Shown piece by piece: positions 63,874 through 64,000 of a stretch of DNA of 64,000 nucleotides. A program made the translations under genes and the position numbers. Source of the DNA: Limnobaculum zhutongyuii (GTDB taxonomy: Bacteria > Pseudomonadota > Gammaproteobacteria > Enterobacterales > Enterobacteriaceae); the NCBI RefSeq assembly GCF_004295645.1, contig NZ_CP034752.1, positions 1,736,001 to 1,800,000 on the forward strand, in the 5' to 3' direction. The notes under the pieces were generated by a model. It had not been told where the DNA came from. It did not search any database and saw only the letters and a list, made by a program, of their open reading frames with translations. Within the stretch, counting starts at the first letter, position 1. Each line of letters opens with the position of its first letter.

Positions 63874-63938
63874 CGCAATCTTTAGATTGGAATATGAAAA
63901 AAATTCCTCTTGTCGGAAAACGTAAAAAGGGATATCTT

Positions 63939-63963
63939 AACTACGACAAAATTAGTCGTAGTT
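63939..63963. repeat. 9-bp perfect inverted repeat at the window's right end
   Basis: AACTACGAC and GTCGTAGTT around AAAATTA form a strong palindrome without a T-run. It may be an operator for a gene beyond the window. Confidence 0.55.
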
Positions 63964-64000
63964 AATCTTCAGCATTCATTTTCAATTAAGCATATGGAAC

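Noticed and set aside
1..64000. tRNA, rRNA or CRISPR arrays
   Set aside because: No cloverleaf-like clusters, rRNA-conserved stretches or regular spacer repeats were noticed; the only tandem repeats are those in the channel tail and the 19-bp duplication.

Overview
The window reads as chromosome of a gamma-proteobacterium of the order Enterobacterales. The evidence is the gene set: ygiW/qseBC, ilvBN with an IvbL leader peptide, mntP with a manganese riboswitch, frmRAB, arsRBC, rlhA, dcuC and setB, all very close to their E. coli relatives. GC content looks moderate (mid-40s %), intergenic DNA is AT-rich, and the accessory content suggests a lineage outside the E. coli/Salmonella group. Budviciaceae-like genera are my guess, not shown by the sequence. 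I see no rRNA, tRNA, CRISPR array or intact insertion sequence.

Layout. 1-5.0 kb: the 3' part of a P19/Ftr1-type iron-uptake operon (DUF2318 membrane protein, two FtsX-like permeases, ATPase, TlpA-like lipoprotein, cytochrome c). 5.1-10.5 kb: small hypothetical gene, PpaC-type pyrophosphatase, AraC regulator, DUF3313 lipoprotein, two very small membrane proteins and a LuxR-type regulator. 10.9-26.5 kb: a surface/secretion island with two complete type I secretion systems. System A (minus strand) has a BapA-like adhesin, LapB-like ABC exporter, HlyD adaptor and TolC-like channel. System B (plus strand) has a HlyD adaptor, a C39-peptidase ABC exporter, a TolC-like channel and a small IS1-InsA-like zinc-ribbon protein. 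The N-terminal domain of exporter A has lost its catalytic cysteine; that of B keeps the full protease site, although no double-glycine substrate gene is visible beside it.

26.7-38.2 kb: rlhA, a DUF3772 mechanosensitive channel, an IroE-like esterase with a CirA-like TonB receptor under a Fur-box-like site, a LysE exporter and an unknown two-gene unit. 38.2-48.6 kb: ygiW, qseBC with a second QseB-like regulator lacking the normal C-terminus, TetR, mntP, an SDR, setB, dcuC, and a second LuxR regulator preceded by four evenly spaced palindromes. 48.6-64 kb: ilvBN-ivbL, a UspG-like protein, a radical-SAM DNA-repair pair next to a pantothenate operon (DUF2520 gene, panB, panC, panD), frmRA plus S-formylglutathione hydrolase, a HAD-Nudix fusion, yidA and arsRBC.

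Five genes are broken: the DUF3772 channel and the CirA-like receptor by single in-frame TAG codons, setB and yidA by one-base changes in C/G runs, and an Asp-box protein by a perfect 19-bp tandem duplication. Both TAG codons lie in the pentamer CCTAG, which is what deamination of the Dcm-methylated base turns a CCTGG tryptophan site into, and also a known type of long-read miscall. Whether this is gene decay or sequencing error cannot be decided from the window and affects how the annotation should be read.
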